Assembly (NCBI RefSeq): GCF_006715485.1
Contig: NZ_VFNH01000002.1
Coordinates: forward strand, 1,488,001-1,552,000
Direction: 5' to 3'
DNA from: Herbaspirillum sp. SJZ107
Lineage (GTDB): Bacteria > Pseudomonadota > Gammaproteobacteria > Burkholderiales > Burkholderiaceae_D
DNA: 64,000 nucleotides
Part shown: one piece after another, positions 54,640-64,000 of the stretch
How positions within the stretch are numbered: position 1 is the first letter of the stretch
How the letters are laid out: each line of letters opens with the position of its first letter
The notes under the pieces: model-generated
What the model saw: the letters and a program-made list of their open reading frames with translations, nothing else
Databases searched by the model: none
What the model was told of the DNA's origin: nothing
Made by a program: the position numbers and the translations under genes

Positions 54640-54944
54640 CTCTGTCGCTCGCTCACTACCTGATCCTGGGCGCGATCCTGTTCGCGATTTCCGTGGTCGG
54701 CATTTTCCTGAACCGGAAGAACATCATCATCCTGCTGATGGCCATCGAACTGATGCTGCTGGCGGTGAACCTGAACTTCGTCGCCTTCTCGCACTATCTG
54801 GGTGATGCTGCAGGCCAGATCTTCGTGTTCTTCATCCTGACTGTCGCGGCCGCCGAATCGGCGATCGGCCTGGCGATCCTGGTGGTCCTGTTCCGTAACC
54901 TGGACACGATCAACGTGGAAGACCTCGACAGCCTGAAGGGCTAA
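54636..54944 (+). CDS. nuoK: NADH-quinone oxidoreductase subunit K
   Basis: 102 residues from GTG 54636, with AAGGAGG seven bases upstream. Three helices; the Glu in [16 protein letters not shown] and the Glu of [12 protein letters not shown] are the proton-pathway acids. Confidence 0.96.
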   Translation: MTLSLAHYLILGAILFAISVVGIFLNRKNIIILLMAIELMLLAVNLNFVAFSHYLGDAAGQIFVFFILTVAAAESAIGLAILVVLFRNLDTINVEDLDSLKG

Positions 54945-54994
54945 GCGGTTTGGCTTGTCAACTCCTCGATATACAGACATAAGGTTCATAAAAA

Positions 54995-57127
54995 ATGGCG
55001 GGGCAATTACTCAACCCTAACCTCCTGCTGGCGGTGCCTCTGGCACCACTGGCGGGCTCGGCGATCGCGGGCTTGCTGGGCACCAAGTTCTTCGGCAACG
55101 TGGTCGGCCGCACCGTGTCGCACACCGCGACCATCGGCGGCGTCCTGATCGCCATGATCATCTCGATCATGACGCTGATGGACGTCATGAACGGCTCGAC
55201 CTTCAATGGCGACGTCTACACCTGGATGACCATCGGCAGCATGAAAATGACGGTCGGTTTCCAGATCGACGCGCTGTCGGCGATGATGATGTGCGTGGTG
55301 ACCTCGGTGTCGCTGATGGTCCACATCTACACGATCGGCTACATGGCCGAGGATGACGGCTACAACCGCTTCTTCTCGTACATCTCGCTGTTCACGTTCT
55401 CGATGCTGATGCTGGTCATGTCCAACAACTTCCTGCAGCTGTTCTTCGGCTGGGAAGCGGTGGGCCTGGTCTCCTACCTGCTGATCGGCTTCTGGTACAC
55501 CCGTCCGACCGCGATCTTCGCCAACATGAAGGCGTTCCTGGTCAACCGCGTCGGCGACTTCGGCTTCATCCTCGGTATCGGCCTGCTGCTGGCCGCCACC
55601 GGCACCATGCACTACGGCGAAACCTTCGCCCAGGCCAATGCGCTGGCCGGCATGACCGTGCCGGGCACGAGCTGGCCGCTGCTGACCGCCGCCTGCATCT
55701 GCCTGTTCATCGGCGCGATGGGCAAGTCGGCGCAGTTCCCGCTGCACGTGTGGCTGCCGGACTCGATGGAAGGCCCGACCCCGATCTCGGCACTGATCCA
55801 CGCCGCGACCATGGTTACCGCCGGCATCTTCATGGTGACCCGCATGTCGCCGCTGTTCGAGCTGTCGGACACCGCGCTGTCCTTCATCATCATCATCGGT
55901 TCGATCACCGCGCTGTTCATGGGCTTCCTGGGCATCATCCAGAACGACATCAAGCGCGTGGTCGCGTACTCGACGCTGTCGCAGCTGGGCTACATGACCG
56001 TGGCGCTGGGCGTCTCGGCCTACAACGTGGCCGTGTTCCACCTGATGACCCACGCCTTCTTCAAGGCGCTGCTGTTCCTCGGCGCGGGTTCGGTCATCAT
56101 CGGCATGCACCACGACCAGGACATGCGCAACATGGGCGGCCTGCGCAAGTACATGCCGATCACTTGGATCACCTCGCTGCTCGGTTCGCTGGCCCTGATC
56201 GGTACCCCGTTCTTCTCGGGCTTCTACTCGAAGGATTCGATCATCGAAGCGACTGCCGCGTCGCACCTGTGGGGTTCGGGCTTCGCCCACTTCGCGGTGC
56301 TGGCCGGCGTGTTCATCACGGCGTTCTACTCGTTCCGCATGTACTTCCTGGTGTTCCACGGCAAGGAGCGTTTCGGCCTGGCGCATGCGCACCACGGTCA
56401 CGACGACCACGCGCACGCACACGACGCGCACCAGCAGAAGGTAGCGGCACATGACCACGATGCGCACGCGCTGCACGATTCGGACGCGCACCATGAGGAA
56501 GAGGAAGACGATCACGGCCACCACGGCCTGGCCCCTGGCCAGAAGCCGCACGAGTCGCCGCTGGTCGTGACCCTGCCGCTGATCCTGCTGGCGATCCCGT
56601 CGGTCATCATCGGTTTCCTGGCGATCCGCCCGATGCTGTTCGGCGACTTCTTCAACAACGTCATCTATGTCAACGCCGAGCGTCACCCGGCGATGGAAGA
56701 ACTGGCGCACGAGTTCCACAGCGCCGCGGCGATGGGCGTCCACGCCTTCACCACCGCACCGTTCTGGCTGGCCCTGCTGGGCGTGGTGGCTGCGTTCTAC
56801 TGCTACATGATCAATCCGCGCGTGCCGGCCTGGTTCTACGCCAAGCTGCGCCCGATCCATACGCTGTTGGACAACAAGTACTACATGGACAAGTTCAACG
56901 AGGTGGTGTTTGCCGGCGGCGCCCGCGGCCTGGGCAAGGGCCTGTGGCAGGTCGGCGACCGCGTCCTGATCGACGGCCTGGTCGTCAACGGTTCCGCCAA
57001 GCTGGTGGGCTGGTTCTCGTCGGTCATCCGCACGGGCCAGACCGGTTACATCTACCACTATGCGTTCGTGATGATCCTGGGCGTGCTGGGTACGCTGCTG
57101 TACTTCTTCCCGTTCTGGCAGGCTTAA
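54995..57127 (+). CDS. nuoL: NADH-quinone oxidoreductase subunit L
   Basis: 710 residues, antiporter-like proton pump with about 16 helices, including the lateral helix at the C-terminus. Proton-path motifs: GWEAVGLVSYLLIGFW, MGKSAQFPLHVWLPDSMEGPTP-type segment and HAATMVTAGIFMV. An unusual His/Asp/Glu-rich hydrophilic insertion lies at about 464-525 (HAHHGHDDHAHAHDAH.. to ..DDHGHHGLAPGQKPHE). Confidence 0.96.
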   Translation: MAGQLLNPNLLLAVPLAPLAGSAIAGLLGTKFFGNVVGRTVSHTATIGGVLIAMIISIMTLMDVMNGSTFNGDVYTWMTIGSMKMTVGFQIDALSAMMMCVVTSVSLMVHIYTIGYMAEDDGYNRFFSYISLFTFSMLMLVMSNNFLQLFFGWEAVGLVSYLLIGFWYTRPTAIFANMKAFLVNRVGDFGFILGIGLLLAATGTMHYGETFAQANALAGMTVPGTSWPLLTAACICLFIGAMGKSAQFPLHVWLPDSMEGPTPISALIHAATMVTAGIFMVTRMSPLFELSDTALSFIIIIGSITALFMGFLGIIQNDIKRVVAYSTLSQLGYMTVALGVSAYNVAVFHLMTHAFFKALLFLGAGSVIIGMHHDQDMRNMGGLRKYMPITWITSLLGSLALIGTPFFSGFYSKDSIIEATAASHLWGSGFAHFAVLAGVFITAFYSFRMYFLVFHGKERFGLAHAHHGHDDHAHAHDAHQQKVAAHDHDAHALHDSDAHHEEEEDDHGHHGLAPGQKPHESPLVVTLPLILLAIPSVIIGFLAIRPMLFGDFFNNVIYVNAERHPAMEELAHEFHSAAAMGVHAFTTAPFWLALLGVVAAFYCYMINPRVPAWFYAKLRPIHTLLDNKYYMDKFNEVVFAGGARGLGKGLWQVGDRVLIDGLVVNGSAKLVGWFSSVIRTGQTGYIYHYAFVMILGVLGTLLYFFPFWQA

Positions 57128-57143
57128 AAGAGAGAAAAACAAG

Positions 57144-58646
57144 ATGCAGTCCACGATTTCAACCTTTCCTCCCTACCTTAGCCTGTCGGTCTGGCTACCG
57201 ATCCTGTTCGGTATCCTGATCCTCGCCGTCGGCCGCGACAGCAAGGCGGGTTTCACCCGCGTGCTGTCGCTGGTGGGCGCGGTGGTCAGCTTCCTGCCGA
57301 CCATTCCGCTATTCACGCAGTTCAGCAACACCGCGCACGGCCCGCAGTTCGTCGAAAAGGCCGCCTGGATCGAACGCTTCAACATCCAGTACTACCTCGG
57401 CATCGACGGCCTGAGCCTGTGGTTCGTGCCGCTGACTGCCTTCATCACGATCATCGTGATCATCTCGGCCTGGGAAGTGATCCAGGAACGCGTGGCCCAG
57501 TACATGGGTTCGTTCCTGCTGCTGTCGGGCCTGATGATCGGCGTGTTCGTCGCCCTGGACGGCCTGCTGTTCTACTTCTTCTTCGAAGCCACCTTGATCC
57601 CGATGTTCATCATCATCGGCGTCTTCGGCGGTCCGAACCGGGTGTATGCGGCATTCAAGTTCTTCCTGTACACGTTCATGGGTTCGCTGCTGACCCTGGT
57701 CGCGATCATCTACCTGTACAACAAGTCGAACGGCTCGTTCGACATCCTGGCCTGGCACCAGCTGCCGCTGACCATGAAGGAACAGGTCCTGATCTTCCTG
57801 GCCTTCCTGATGGCCTTCGCCGTCAAGGTCCCGATGTGGCCGGTGCACACCTGGCTGCCGGACGCCCACGTGGAAGCGCCGACCGGCGGTTCCGTGGTGC
57901 TGGCCGCGATCATGCTGAAGCTGGGCGGCTACGGCTTCCTGCGGTTCTCGCTGCCGATCGCGCCTGACGCCTCGCACTACCTGGCACCGCTGATCATCGT
58001 GCTGTCGCTGGTCGCCGTGATCTACGTCGGCCTGGTGGCGATGGTCCAGAAGGACATGAAGAAACTGGTCGCCTACTCGTCGATCGCCCACATGGGCTTC
58101 GTCACGCTCGGCTTCTTCATCTTCAACGCCATCGGCGTGCAGGGCGGTATCGTCCAGATGATCTCGCACGGCTTCGTGTCGGGCGCCATGTTCCTGTGCA
58201 TCGGCGTGCTGTACGACCGCATGCACTCGCGCGAAATCGCCGACTACGGCGGCGTCGTGAACCGCATGCCGAAATTCGCCGCCTTCTCGGTGCTGTTCGC
58301 GATGGCCAACTGCGGCCTGCCGGCCACCTCGGGCTTCGTCGGCGAATTCATGGTGATCCTGGGCGCCGTCCAGTTCAACTTCTGGACCGGCCTGCTGGCT
58401 GCGACCGCGCTGATCCTGGGCGCCGCCTACTCGCTGTGGATGGTCAAGCGCGTCGTGTTCGGCAAGATCGCCAACAAGCACGTGGCCGAACTGGTCGACC
58501 TGAACGGCCGCGAGTTCTTCATGCTGGGCGTGCTCGCCATCCTGACCATCTACATGGGCCTGTACCCGGCGCCGTTCACCGACTCGCTGCAAGTGTCGGT
58601 GGCCGACCTGCTGCAGCACGTCTCCGTCAGCAAGCTGGGCCAATAA
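57144..58646 (+). CDS. nuoM: NADH-quinone oxidoreductase subunit M
   Basis: 500 residues, antiporter-like subunit with about 14 helices. FFFEATLIPMFIIIGVFGG has the conserved Glu, and VKVPMWPVHTWLPDAHVEAPT the conserved Lys, His and Pro. 16 bp after nuoL and 6 bp before nuoN. Confidence 0.97.
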   Translation: MQSTISTFPPYLSLSVWLPILFGILILAVGRDSKAGFTRVLSLVGAVVSFLPTIPLFTQFSNTAHGPQFVEKAAWIERFNIQYYLGIDGLSLWFVPLTAFITIIVIISAWEVIQERVAQYMGSFLLLSGLMIGVFVALDGLLFYFFFEATLIPMFIIIGVFGGPNRVYAAFKFFLYTFMGSLLTLVAIIYLYNKSNGSFDILAWHQLPLTMKEQVLIFLAFLMAFAVKVPMWPVHTWLPDAHVEAPTGGSVVLAAIMLKLGGYGFLRFSLPIAPDASHYLAPLIIVLSLVAVIYVGLVAMVQKDMKKLVAYSSIAHMGFVTLGFFIFNAIGVQGGIVQMISHGFVSGAMFLCIGVLYDRMHSREIADYGGVVNRMPKFAAFSVLFAMANCGLPATSGFVGEFMVILGAVQFNFWTGLLAATALILGAAYSLWMVKRVVFGKIANKHVAELVDLNGREFFMLGVLAILTIYMGLYPAPFTDSLQVSVADLLQHVSVSKLGQ

Positions 58647-58652
58647 ACGATT

Positions 58653-60167
58653 ATGAATCCGATGATTAACAACACTGTCGCAGCGGCGTCCTACAACATG
58701 GCGCCGCTTCACGCGGAAATCTTCCTGGTGGTCGCGGCTTGCGCAATTCTCCTGATCGACATGTTCTCGAAGGATGAAAAGCGCAACCTGACCTACATCC
58801 TGTCGCTGCTGACCCTCGCGGGCTGCGCGGTATTCACGTGGATCGACTTCAGCGCCGGCACCACGACCTACACGTTCTACAACATGTTCGTGTCGGATCC
58901 GATGGCCAACCTGCTGAAGCTGTTCACCTACCTGGCCGTGGGCGTGACCCTGGTCTACTCGCGCCAGTACGCCGGCGACCGCGGCATGATGTCCGGCCAC
59001 ATGGGCGGCGAGTTCTACGTGCTCGCGCTGTTCACCACGCTGGGCCAGATGATCATGATCTCCGGCAATAACATGCTGCCGATCTACCTGGGCCTGGAAC
59101 TGATGTCGCTGTCGCTGTACGCGCTGGTGGCAATGCGCCGCGACCACGCGATCTCGACCGAAGCCTCGATGAAGTACTTCATCCTGGGTTCGCTGGCCTC
59201 GGGCTTCATGCTGTACGGTATCTCGATGATCTACGGCGCCACCGGTTCGCTGGACATCACCACGATCGCCCAGCGCGCCGCCGCCAACACCGCCAACCAC
59301 ACCATCCTGGTGTTCGGCCTGGTGTTCCTGGTCGCCGGCATGGCCTTCAAGCTGGGCGCCGTCCCGTTCCACATGTGGGTGCCGGACGTGTACCAGGGTT
59401 CGCCGACCGCCGTGACCCTACTGCTGGGCGCCGCGCCGAAGCTGGCGTCGTTCGCGATGATGTTGCGCATCCTGGTCGAAGGCCTGCTGCCGCTGGCATT
59501 CGACTGGCAGCAGATGCTGCTGGCGCTGGCCGTGCTGTCGCTCGCCGTCGGTAACCTGACCGCGATCGCCCAGACCAACCTGAAGCGCATGCTGGCCTAT
59601 TCGACCATCGCCCAGCTCGGTTTCGTGATGCTGGCCATGATGTCGGGCGTGGTCGGCGGCGACGCCAGCCACGCGCCGGTCGCCTACAGCGCCGCCATGT
59701 ACTACACCATCACCTACGTGCTGACCACGCTGGGCAGCTTCGGCCTGATCATGATGCTGGCGCGTGCCGGCTTCGAGGCGGAAGAGCTGTCCGACTTCCG
59801 CGGCCTGGCCAAGCGCAGCCCGTGGTTCGCGATCGTCATGACCGTCCTGATGTTCTCGCTGGCCGGCGTGCCGCCGATGATGGGCTTCATGGCCAAGTGG
59901 GCCGTGCTGCAGGCAGTGGTCGAAACCGGCCAGCTGTGGCTGGCGATCGTGGCCGTGCTGTTCTCGCTGATCGGTGCCTTCTACTACCTGCGCGTGGTCA
60001 AGACCATGTGGTTCGACGAGGTCGCCGACGCGTCCCCGATCGTGACCCCGGCCGACATGCGCGTGGTGCTGTCGCTGAACGGCGTGCTGGTGCTGGCGCT
60101 GGGCGTGATGCCGAGCGGCCTGCTGGCTGCCTGCCTGAGCGCCATGAAGGCAACCCTGGGTACCTGA
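58653..60167 (+). CDS. nuoN: NADH-quinone oxidoreductase subunit N
   Basis: 504 residues, third antiporter-like subunit. [16 protein letters not shown] has the key Glu, and [21 protein letters not shown] the Lys/His pathway. Ends the complex I genes; the DUF2818 gene follows after six bases. Confidence 0.97.
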   Translation: MNPMINNTVAAASYNMAPLHAEIFLVVAACAILLIDMFSKDEKRNLTYILSLLTLAGCAVFTWIDFSAGTTTYTFYNMFVSDPMANLLKLFTYLAVGVTLVYSRQYAGDRGMMSGHMGGEFYVLALFTTLGQMIMISGNNMLPIYLGLELMSLSLYALVAMRRDHAISTEASMKYFILGSLASGFMLYGISMIYGATGSLDITTIAQRAAANTANHTILVFGLVFLVAGMAFKLGAVPFHMWVPDVYQGSPTAVTLLLGAAPKLASFAMMLRILVEGLLPLAFDWQQMLLALAVLSLAVGNLTAIAQTNLKRMLAYSTIAQLGFVMLAMMSGVVGGDASHAPVAYSAAMYYTITYVLTTLGSFGLIMMLARAGFEAEELSDFRGLAKRSPWFAIVMTVLMFSLAGVPPMMGFMAKWAVLQAVVETGQLWLAIVAVLFSLIGAFYYLRVVKTMWFDEVADASPIVTPADMRVVLSLNGVLVLALGVMPSGLLAACLSAMKATLGT

Positions 60168-60173
60168 TCCCGC

Positions 60174-60506
60174 GTGGACGTATCCTTCGCTGCCTGGTTG
60201 GTGATCGCGGTCGCGATCGCGCTCGCCAACCTGCCTTTCCTTAACGAGAAGGCATTCGGTTTCGTGCCCCTCCCGCCCGGGAGGGGAGGCGCCTCGCCAG
60301 GGGCGCACACGAAACACTTCGTCATCCGCCTTCTCGAGTTGTTTGTCTTATACTTCATCGTCGGCGCACTGGCCTACGCTCTGGAATCCCGCATCGGTAA
60401 CGCGTTCGCGCAGACCTGGGAGTTCTACGCGATCACCGGCTGCATGTTCGTCGTCCTGGCGTTTCCCGGTTTCGTCTATCGGTATCTGCGGAAACGCCGG
60501 ATTTAA
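60174..60506 (+). CDS. DUF2818 membrane protein
   Basis: 110 residues from GTG 60174. Three hydrophobic segments: FAAWLVIAVAIALANLPFL, LLELFVLYFIVGALAYAL and EFYAITGCMFVVLAFPGFVY. Typical next neighbour of nuoN in Burkholderiales; a role in complex I assembly is plausible but unproven. The loop at about 30-47 is encoded by a palindromic GC-rich stretch (CCCCTCCCG / CGGGAGGGG at 60267-60286), which looks like a repeat element taken into the frame. Confidence 0.85.
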   Translation: MDVSFAAWLVIAVAIALANLPFLNEKAFGFVPLPPGRGGASPGAHTKHFVIRLLELFVLYFIVGALAYALESRIGNAFAQTWEFYAITGCMFVVLAFPGFVYRYLRKRRI

Positions 60507-60514
60507 TTGAGTGA

Positions 60515-60550
60515 ACAAGCATCGGCGTCAGAGACACCGATGCTTGTTTT
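60515..60550 (+). terminator. Terminator of the nuo operon
   Basis: ACAAGCATCGG / CCGATGCTTGT, 11-bp stem, then TTTT. Confidence 0.9.
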
Positions 60551-60582
60551 GCATCTATCCTCGACGTACTACCGGAGCACAG

Positions 60583-61164
60583 ATGGACGATTCCCACCTG
60601 AGAGAAACCCGCATCGGCGGCAGCGTCGCCTACGATGGCCACTTCCTGAAAGTCTCGAACGACCGCGTGCGCCTGCCGAACGGTGCGGAGACCGGCCGCG
60701 AATACATCCGCCACCCGGGCGCGGTCGTGATCCTGTGCCTGTTCGACGACGGCCGCGTGCTGCTCGAGCGCCAGTACCGCTATCCGAACGACCGCGTGTT
60801 CATCGAACTCCCGGCCGGCAAGATCGACGACGGCGAAGACTCGCTGGTCGCCGCCAAGCGCGAGCTGGAAGAGGAAACCGGCTACACGGCCAGCGACTGG
60901 CAGTTCGTCTGCACCATCCACAACGCCATCGCCTACTCGGACGAGCACCTCGACCTGTTCATCGCGCGCGGGCTCACCGCAGGGGAAGCGAAGCTGGACG
61001 AAGGCGAGTTCCTCGACATCTTCACCAGCACCATCCCCGAGATGCTGGAGATGGTCCGGCGCGGCGAGATCACCGACGTCAAGACCATCATCGGCAGCTT
61101 CTGGCTCGAAAAGATCGCGGCCGGGAGCTGGACGCCGACCGCCTGGACGCCGAAGGCCGCCTGA
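60583..61164 (+). CDS. Nudix hydrolase, ADP-ribose pyrophosphatase type
   Basis: 193 residues. The Nudix box GKIDDGEDSLVAAKRELEEETGY fits GX5EX7REUXEEXGU exactly. Context residues GAVVILCLFDDGRVLLERQYRYP and IELPAG before the box are those of ADP-ribose/ADP-sugar pyrophosphatases (NudF-like). ATG 60583 has CCGGAG upstream; an in-frame start at 60511 would sit inside the nuo terminator. Confidence 0.88.
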   Translation: MDDSHLRETRIGGSVAYDGHFLKVSNDRVRLPNGAETGREYIRHPGAVVILCLFDDGRVLLERQYRYPNDRVFIELPAGKIDDGEDSLVAAKRELEEETGYTASDWQFVCTIHNAIAYSDEHLDLFIARGLTAGEAKLDEGEFLDIFTSTIPEMLEMVRRGEITDVKTIIGSFWLEKIAAGSWTPTAWTPKAA

Positions 61165-61884
61165 GTGGGACACGCGCGGCGGGCTGCCTTTGCAGCGGTG
61201 GCGGCGCTGGCCCTGGCCAGCGCCGCCCCGGCCGGCGCGGCCCAGGCACGCTCGCCGTTCCAGCTGCGCTGCGAAGCAATGGCGGCCGCCGCCAGCGCCA
61301 CCTTCACGTCGCACGATAACGGCTACCGCATCGACAACAGCATTTCCTACCGGGCGCTGACGCAGATGAAGCGGCCCAACGTCACCAGCGGCTACGTCCT
61401 GGGCCTGACCCGCACCGAGTCGCGCGTGTCGATCAAGGTCGACGGCAAGATGCTGGCCGATGCCGCCGCCGGCCTCGAATGCGTGGCCCCGCGCATCGAA
61501 GTGGCCCTGTATTACCAGCCGGTCGTGATCTACGTCGGACGCGAGTTCCAGCCGGACACCTGCGCATACCGCGAGATACTTGCGCACGAAATGCGTCACC
61601 TCAAGTCTTATATGGACTACCTGCCGAAAGTGGAAGAGCGGGCGCGCGAACGGCTCGGCCGCCGCTTTGCCGGCAAGCCGCTGTACGCGGCGTCGGGACG
61701 CGGACGCGACCTGCTGCAGGGCGAGATCGACCGCAGCTGGATGCCCTACATCAAGGCCGAGATGGCGCATGTGGAAAAGCTGCAGGCAGACATCGACAGT
61801 CCACGCGAATATGCGCGTCTCAGCAAAGTTTGCCAAGGTGAGGTACAGTCTCTTATTGGATCGACAAGACGTTCCTCCTCCTGA
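61165..61884 (+). CDS. Secreted protein with HExxH motif, putative metalloprotease
   Basis: 239 residues from GTG 61165, directly after the Nudix stop. Signal peptide of about 26 residues ending PAGAAQA. The motif AHEMRH (H141, E142, H145) matches the HExxH zinc site, in CAYREILAHEMRHLKSY; candidate third ligands lie further on. Two or three Cys may form disulfides (C36, C106, C133). No known protease family is recognised. Co-transcription with the Nudix gene is likely. Confidence 0.7.
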   Translation: MGHARRAAFAAVAALALASAAPAGAAQARSPFQLRCEAMAAAASATFTSHDNGYRIDNSISYRALTQMKRPNVTSGYVLGLTRTESRVSIKVDGKMLADAAAGLECVAPRIEVALYYQPVVIYVGREFQPDTCAYREILAHEMRHLKSYMDYLPKVEERARERLGRRFAGKPLYAASGRGRDLLQGEIDRSWMPYIKAEMAHVEKLQADIDSPREYARLSKVCQGEVQSLIGSTRRSSS

Positions 61885-61896
61885 CTCGACGATTAC

Positions 61897-62601
61897 ATGA
61901 CCCAAGCACCACGTTATTTCGCATTGATCCCCGCTGCCGGCGTCGGCGCCCGCATGGGTGCAGGCAGCCCCAAGCAGTACCTCAAGCTCGGCGGCAAGCC
62001 GATGCTGCGGCACACGCTCGACGCCTTCCTGTCGAGCGACCTGATCGCCCACACCTTCGTGGTGGTGAGCCCGGACGATCCGTATATCGACGCCGTCGCG
62101 CCGAGCCACGGCGTGACCGTGCTGCGCTGCGGCGGCGCCAGCCGCATGGAATCGGTGCGCAACGGCCTGGCCGTGCTCGCCAACACGCTGGCTCCGAGCG
62201 ACTGGGTGCTGGTGCATGACGCCGCACGCCCCGGCCTCACCGCCGAACTGATCGCCAAGCTGATCGCCGGCACCGGCGACCACCCAGCCGGCGGCCTGCT
62301 GGCGCTGCCGGTGGTCGACACGGTCAAGCGCTGCATCGAAGGCGAAGCCTGTGGGACCGTTCCGCGCAACAACTTGTGGCTGGCCCAGACCCCGCAAATG
62401 TTCCGCTATCAATTGTTGCGCGAAGCGCTGTCGGCGGATTCCGATCCGAATACGATTACCGATGATGCCAGCGCGGTTGAAGCACTGGGATTGACCCCAA
62501 AATTGGTGGAAGGCCACCCCCGCAACCTGAAAGTGACGCTGCCCGACGATATCCGCATCGCCGAAATGTACCTCGCAGTGTCCCAACCTGAATTCGTATA
62601 A
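61897..62601 (+). CDS. ispD: 2-C-methyl-D-erythritol 4-phosphate cytidylyltransferase
   Basis: 234 residues. MEP-pathway step joining MEP and [22 protein letters not shown] is the nucleotide-binding loop with its catalytic Arg and Lys; [12 protein letters not shown] is the metal/cytidine signature. Five bp before ispF, in the usual ispDF order. Confidence 0.96.
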   Translation: MTQAPRYFALIPAAGVGARMGAGSPKQYLKLGGKPMLRHTLDAFLSSDLIAHTFVVVSPDDPYIDAVAPSHGVTVLRCGGASRMESVRNGLAVLANTLAPSDWVLVHDAARPGLTAELIAKLIAGTGDHPAGGLLALPVVDTVKRCIEGEACGTVPRNNLWLAQTPQMFRYQLLREALSADSDPNTITDDASAVEALGLTPKLVEGHPRNLKVTLPDDIRIAEMYLAVSQPEFV

Positions 62602-62606
62602 AGACT

Positions 62607-63119
62607 ATGGCTCTCGCATCGTACAACCCGACTCCGCCGTTCCGCATCGGGACCGGCTATGACTGCCATGCACTGGTCGAAGGGCGCAAGCTCATCGTCG
62701 GCGGCGTGACCATCCCGCACCGCCTCGGCCTGCTCGGCCACTCCGATGCCGACGTGCTGCTGCATGCGATCATCGACGCGCTGCTCGGCGCCGCCGCGCT
62801 GGGCGACATCGGCAAGCATTTCCCGGACACCGACCCGATGTTCGCCGGCGCCGATTCGCGCACGCTGCTGCGCGAAGTCGCCTCGCGCGTGCTCGCCACC
62901 GGCTACACCATCGGCAACATCGACGCCACCGTGATCGCCCAGCAGCCGAAGATGGCGCCGCACATCCCGCAGATGGTCTCGCGCATCGCCGAAGACCTGG
63001 GCGTGTCGCCGCAGCAGGTCAACATCAAGGCCAAGACCAACGAGAAGCTCGGTTTCCTCGGCCGGGAAGAGGGCATGGCGGCGCAGGCGACGGCTTTGCT
63101 GGTGAAGGCGTCGGCTTGA
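62607..63119 (+). CDS. ispF: 2-C-methyl-D-erythritol 2,4-cyclodiphosphate synthase
   Basis: 170 residues. Ring-forming step of the MEP pathway; trimer with Zn2+. [11 protein letters not shown] gives the metal Asp and His, and [14 protein letters not shown] and [12 protein letters not shown] complete the site. Also [15 protein letters not shown], the CMP-binding signature. Confidence 0.97.
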   Translation: MALASYNPTPPFRIGTGYDCHALVEGRKLIVGGVTIPHRLGLLGHSDADVLLHAIIDALLGAAALGDIGKHFPDTDPMFAGADSRTLLREVASRVLATGYTIGNIDATVIAQQPKMAPHIPQMVSRIAEDLGVSPQQVNIKAKTNEKLGFLGREEGMAAQATALLVKASA

Positions 63120-63156
63120 GCTGAGGACGGCGCTACTATATTAGGTAGCCCATGAA

Positions 63157-63189
63157 CGTCGCCCCTGCCTGCGCAGGGGCGACGTTTTT
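63157..63189 (+). terminator. Terminator after ispF (repeated element, copy 2)
   Basis: Same 28 bases as at 18381-18408: perfect 12-bp stem, four-base loop, followed by TTTTT. Confidence 0.88.
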
Positions 63190-63276
63190 AATGCAGCGGC
63201 CGAAAAACAACCCCAGCCGTGCAGCTTTCCCGGCAACGTGCCACACTGGCAACCATAACAAAACCGGGGAACCCAC

Positions 63277-64000
63277 ATGTCGACCACACCAGAGATGAGC
63301 CCGCGCACAGCCTGGCTCCTGATCCTGTCCGCCGCCGCCATCCTGATGCTGACCATGGCCGCGCGCCTCACCACCGGCCTGTTCCTGTCGCCGATCAACA
63401 CTTCCACCGGCCTGGGCGTCGCCTCGATCAGCCTGGCGCTGGCGGTCGGCCAGTTCATGTGGGGCGCTTCGCAGCCGGTGTTCGGCGCGGTGGCCGACAA
63501 GTACGGTCCGGGGCGCGTGATCGTGCTGGGCGGCGTGATGCTGGCCGCCGGCCTGGCCGCCACGCCCTTCGTGTCGTCGCAATGGGGGCTGATGCTGACC
63601 CTGGGCATCCTGTCGGCGGCCGGGGCCGGCGCCGGCAGCTTCTCGATCCTGATCGGCGCCACGGCCCAGCGCCTGCCGCCGGCGCGCCGTCCGTTTGCCG
63701 CCGGCTTCATCAATGCCGGCGGTTCCTTCGGCCAGTTCGTCTTCGCGCCGCTGGTGCAATTCACGATTGCCGCCAGCGACTGGGTGGTGGCGATGGTGGC
63801 GCTGGCCGCGACCACGCTGCTGACCCTGCCGCTGGCCTGGCCGTTGCGCGGCAAGCCGCCGCAGGCAACGGCCACTTCTCCGCAGGACGAGCTGAGCCTC
63901 GGGCGCCAGGTGCGCGCGGCGCTGCGCGACCGCAGCTACCTGTGCCTGCACGCCGGCTTCTTCACCTGTGGCTTCCACATCGCCTTCCTGGCCACCCACC
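63277..64000 (+). CDS. MFS transporter, 3' end cut by window
   Basis: 241 full codons visible, frame still open at the window end. About seven membrane helices so far. FGAVADKYGPGRVIVLGG between helices 2 and 3 is the MFS loop motif (GxxxDRxGxRxx), and GATAQRLPPARRPFAAGFINAGGSFGQF follows helix 4. Resembles the OxlT-like/monocarboxylate group; substrate unknown. ATG 63277 follows CCGGGGA. About half of the protein is missing. Confidence 0.88.
   Translation, partial: MSTTPEMSPRTAWLLILSAAAILMLTMAARLTTGLFLSPINTSTGLGVASISLALAVGQFMWGASQPVFGAVADKYGPGRVIVLGGVMLAAGLAATPFVSSQWGLMLTLGILSAAGAGAGSFSILIGATAQRLPPARRPFAAGFINAGGSFGQFVFAPLVQFTIAASDWVVAMVALAATTLLTLPLAWPLRGKPPQATATSPQDELSLGRQVRAALRDRSYLCLHAGFFTCGFHIAFLATH

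Overview
The window is GC-rich, densely coded chromosomal DNA of a betaproteobacterium, most likely Oxalobacteraceae of the Massilia/Telluria type. This rests on gene order (iscRSUA-hscBA-fdx; tpiA-secG-tRNA-Leu-nuoA-N followed by a DUF2818 gene), a PEP-CTERM exported protein, and Burkholderiales-type families (DUF3619, DUF3106, DUF2818). No insertion sequence, prophage, integrase or CRISPR array was seen.

Layout. 1-3113: 3' part of a maleylacetoacetate isomerase gene, a CBS-pair protein, a degenerate uracil-DNA-glycosylase-like protein and a PEP-CTERM protein. 3237-11457: the ISC iron-sulfur operon behind an almost perfect type 1 IscR site, then a methyltransferase, low-specificity threonine aldolase and an RsuA-like protein lacking the catalytic Asp. 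11454-13782 (minus): ECF-type sigma factor, DUF3619 and DUF3106 proteins and an RDD membrane protein, probably one operon. 13970-20255: a GST, ilvI-ilvH-ilvC, a SIMPL protein and pssA. 20280-23160: a TonB-like proline-rich protein, an esterase lipoprotein and two tandem related lipoproteins. 23254-25994: rpsO and pnp with leader hairpins and terminators. 26083-31844: UBP zinc finger protein, LprI-like protein, methanethiol oxidase/selenium-binding protein with a translationally coupled membrane protein, a PadR pair, a PAS histidine kinase and a GH104 muramidase-like protein.

32192-38132 is the most interesting block: rsbR, rsbS, rsbT, an ATPase-phosphatase fusion, a histidine kinase with an RsbT-like N-terminus, and a REC-PAS-kinase-REC hybrid. 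All lie on one strand, and the first five are tightly packed or overlapping. This is a stressosome wired to two-component kinases, with no SigB, RsbV or RsbU homologue in the window. Small stress-type proteins (38237, 40206), a DUF2807 protein, a Sel1 protein and an SGNH esterase follow.

42293-64000 is core metabolism: quinone oxidoreductase, tpiA, secG, tRNA-Leu(GAG), all 14 nuo genes, a DUF2818 gene, a Nudix hydrolase, a secreted HExxH protein, ispD, ispF, and the start of an MFS transporter cut by the window end.

Regulation visible in the sequence includes the IscR site, -35/-10 promoters before the quinone oxidoreductase, tpiA and tRNA-Leu, a 16-bp palindrome 239 bases upstream of tRNA-Leu, and many intrinsic terminators. 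One 28-bp terminator hairpin occurs identically after ilvC and after ispF. All functions are inferred from motifs and recalled family knowledge; no database search was possible.
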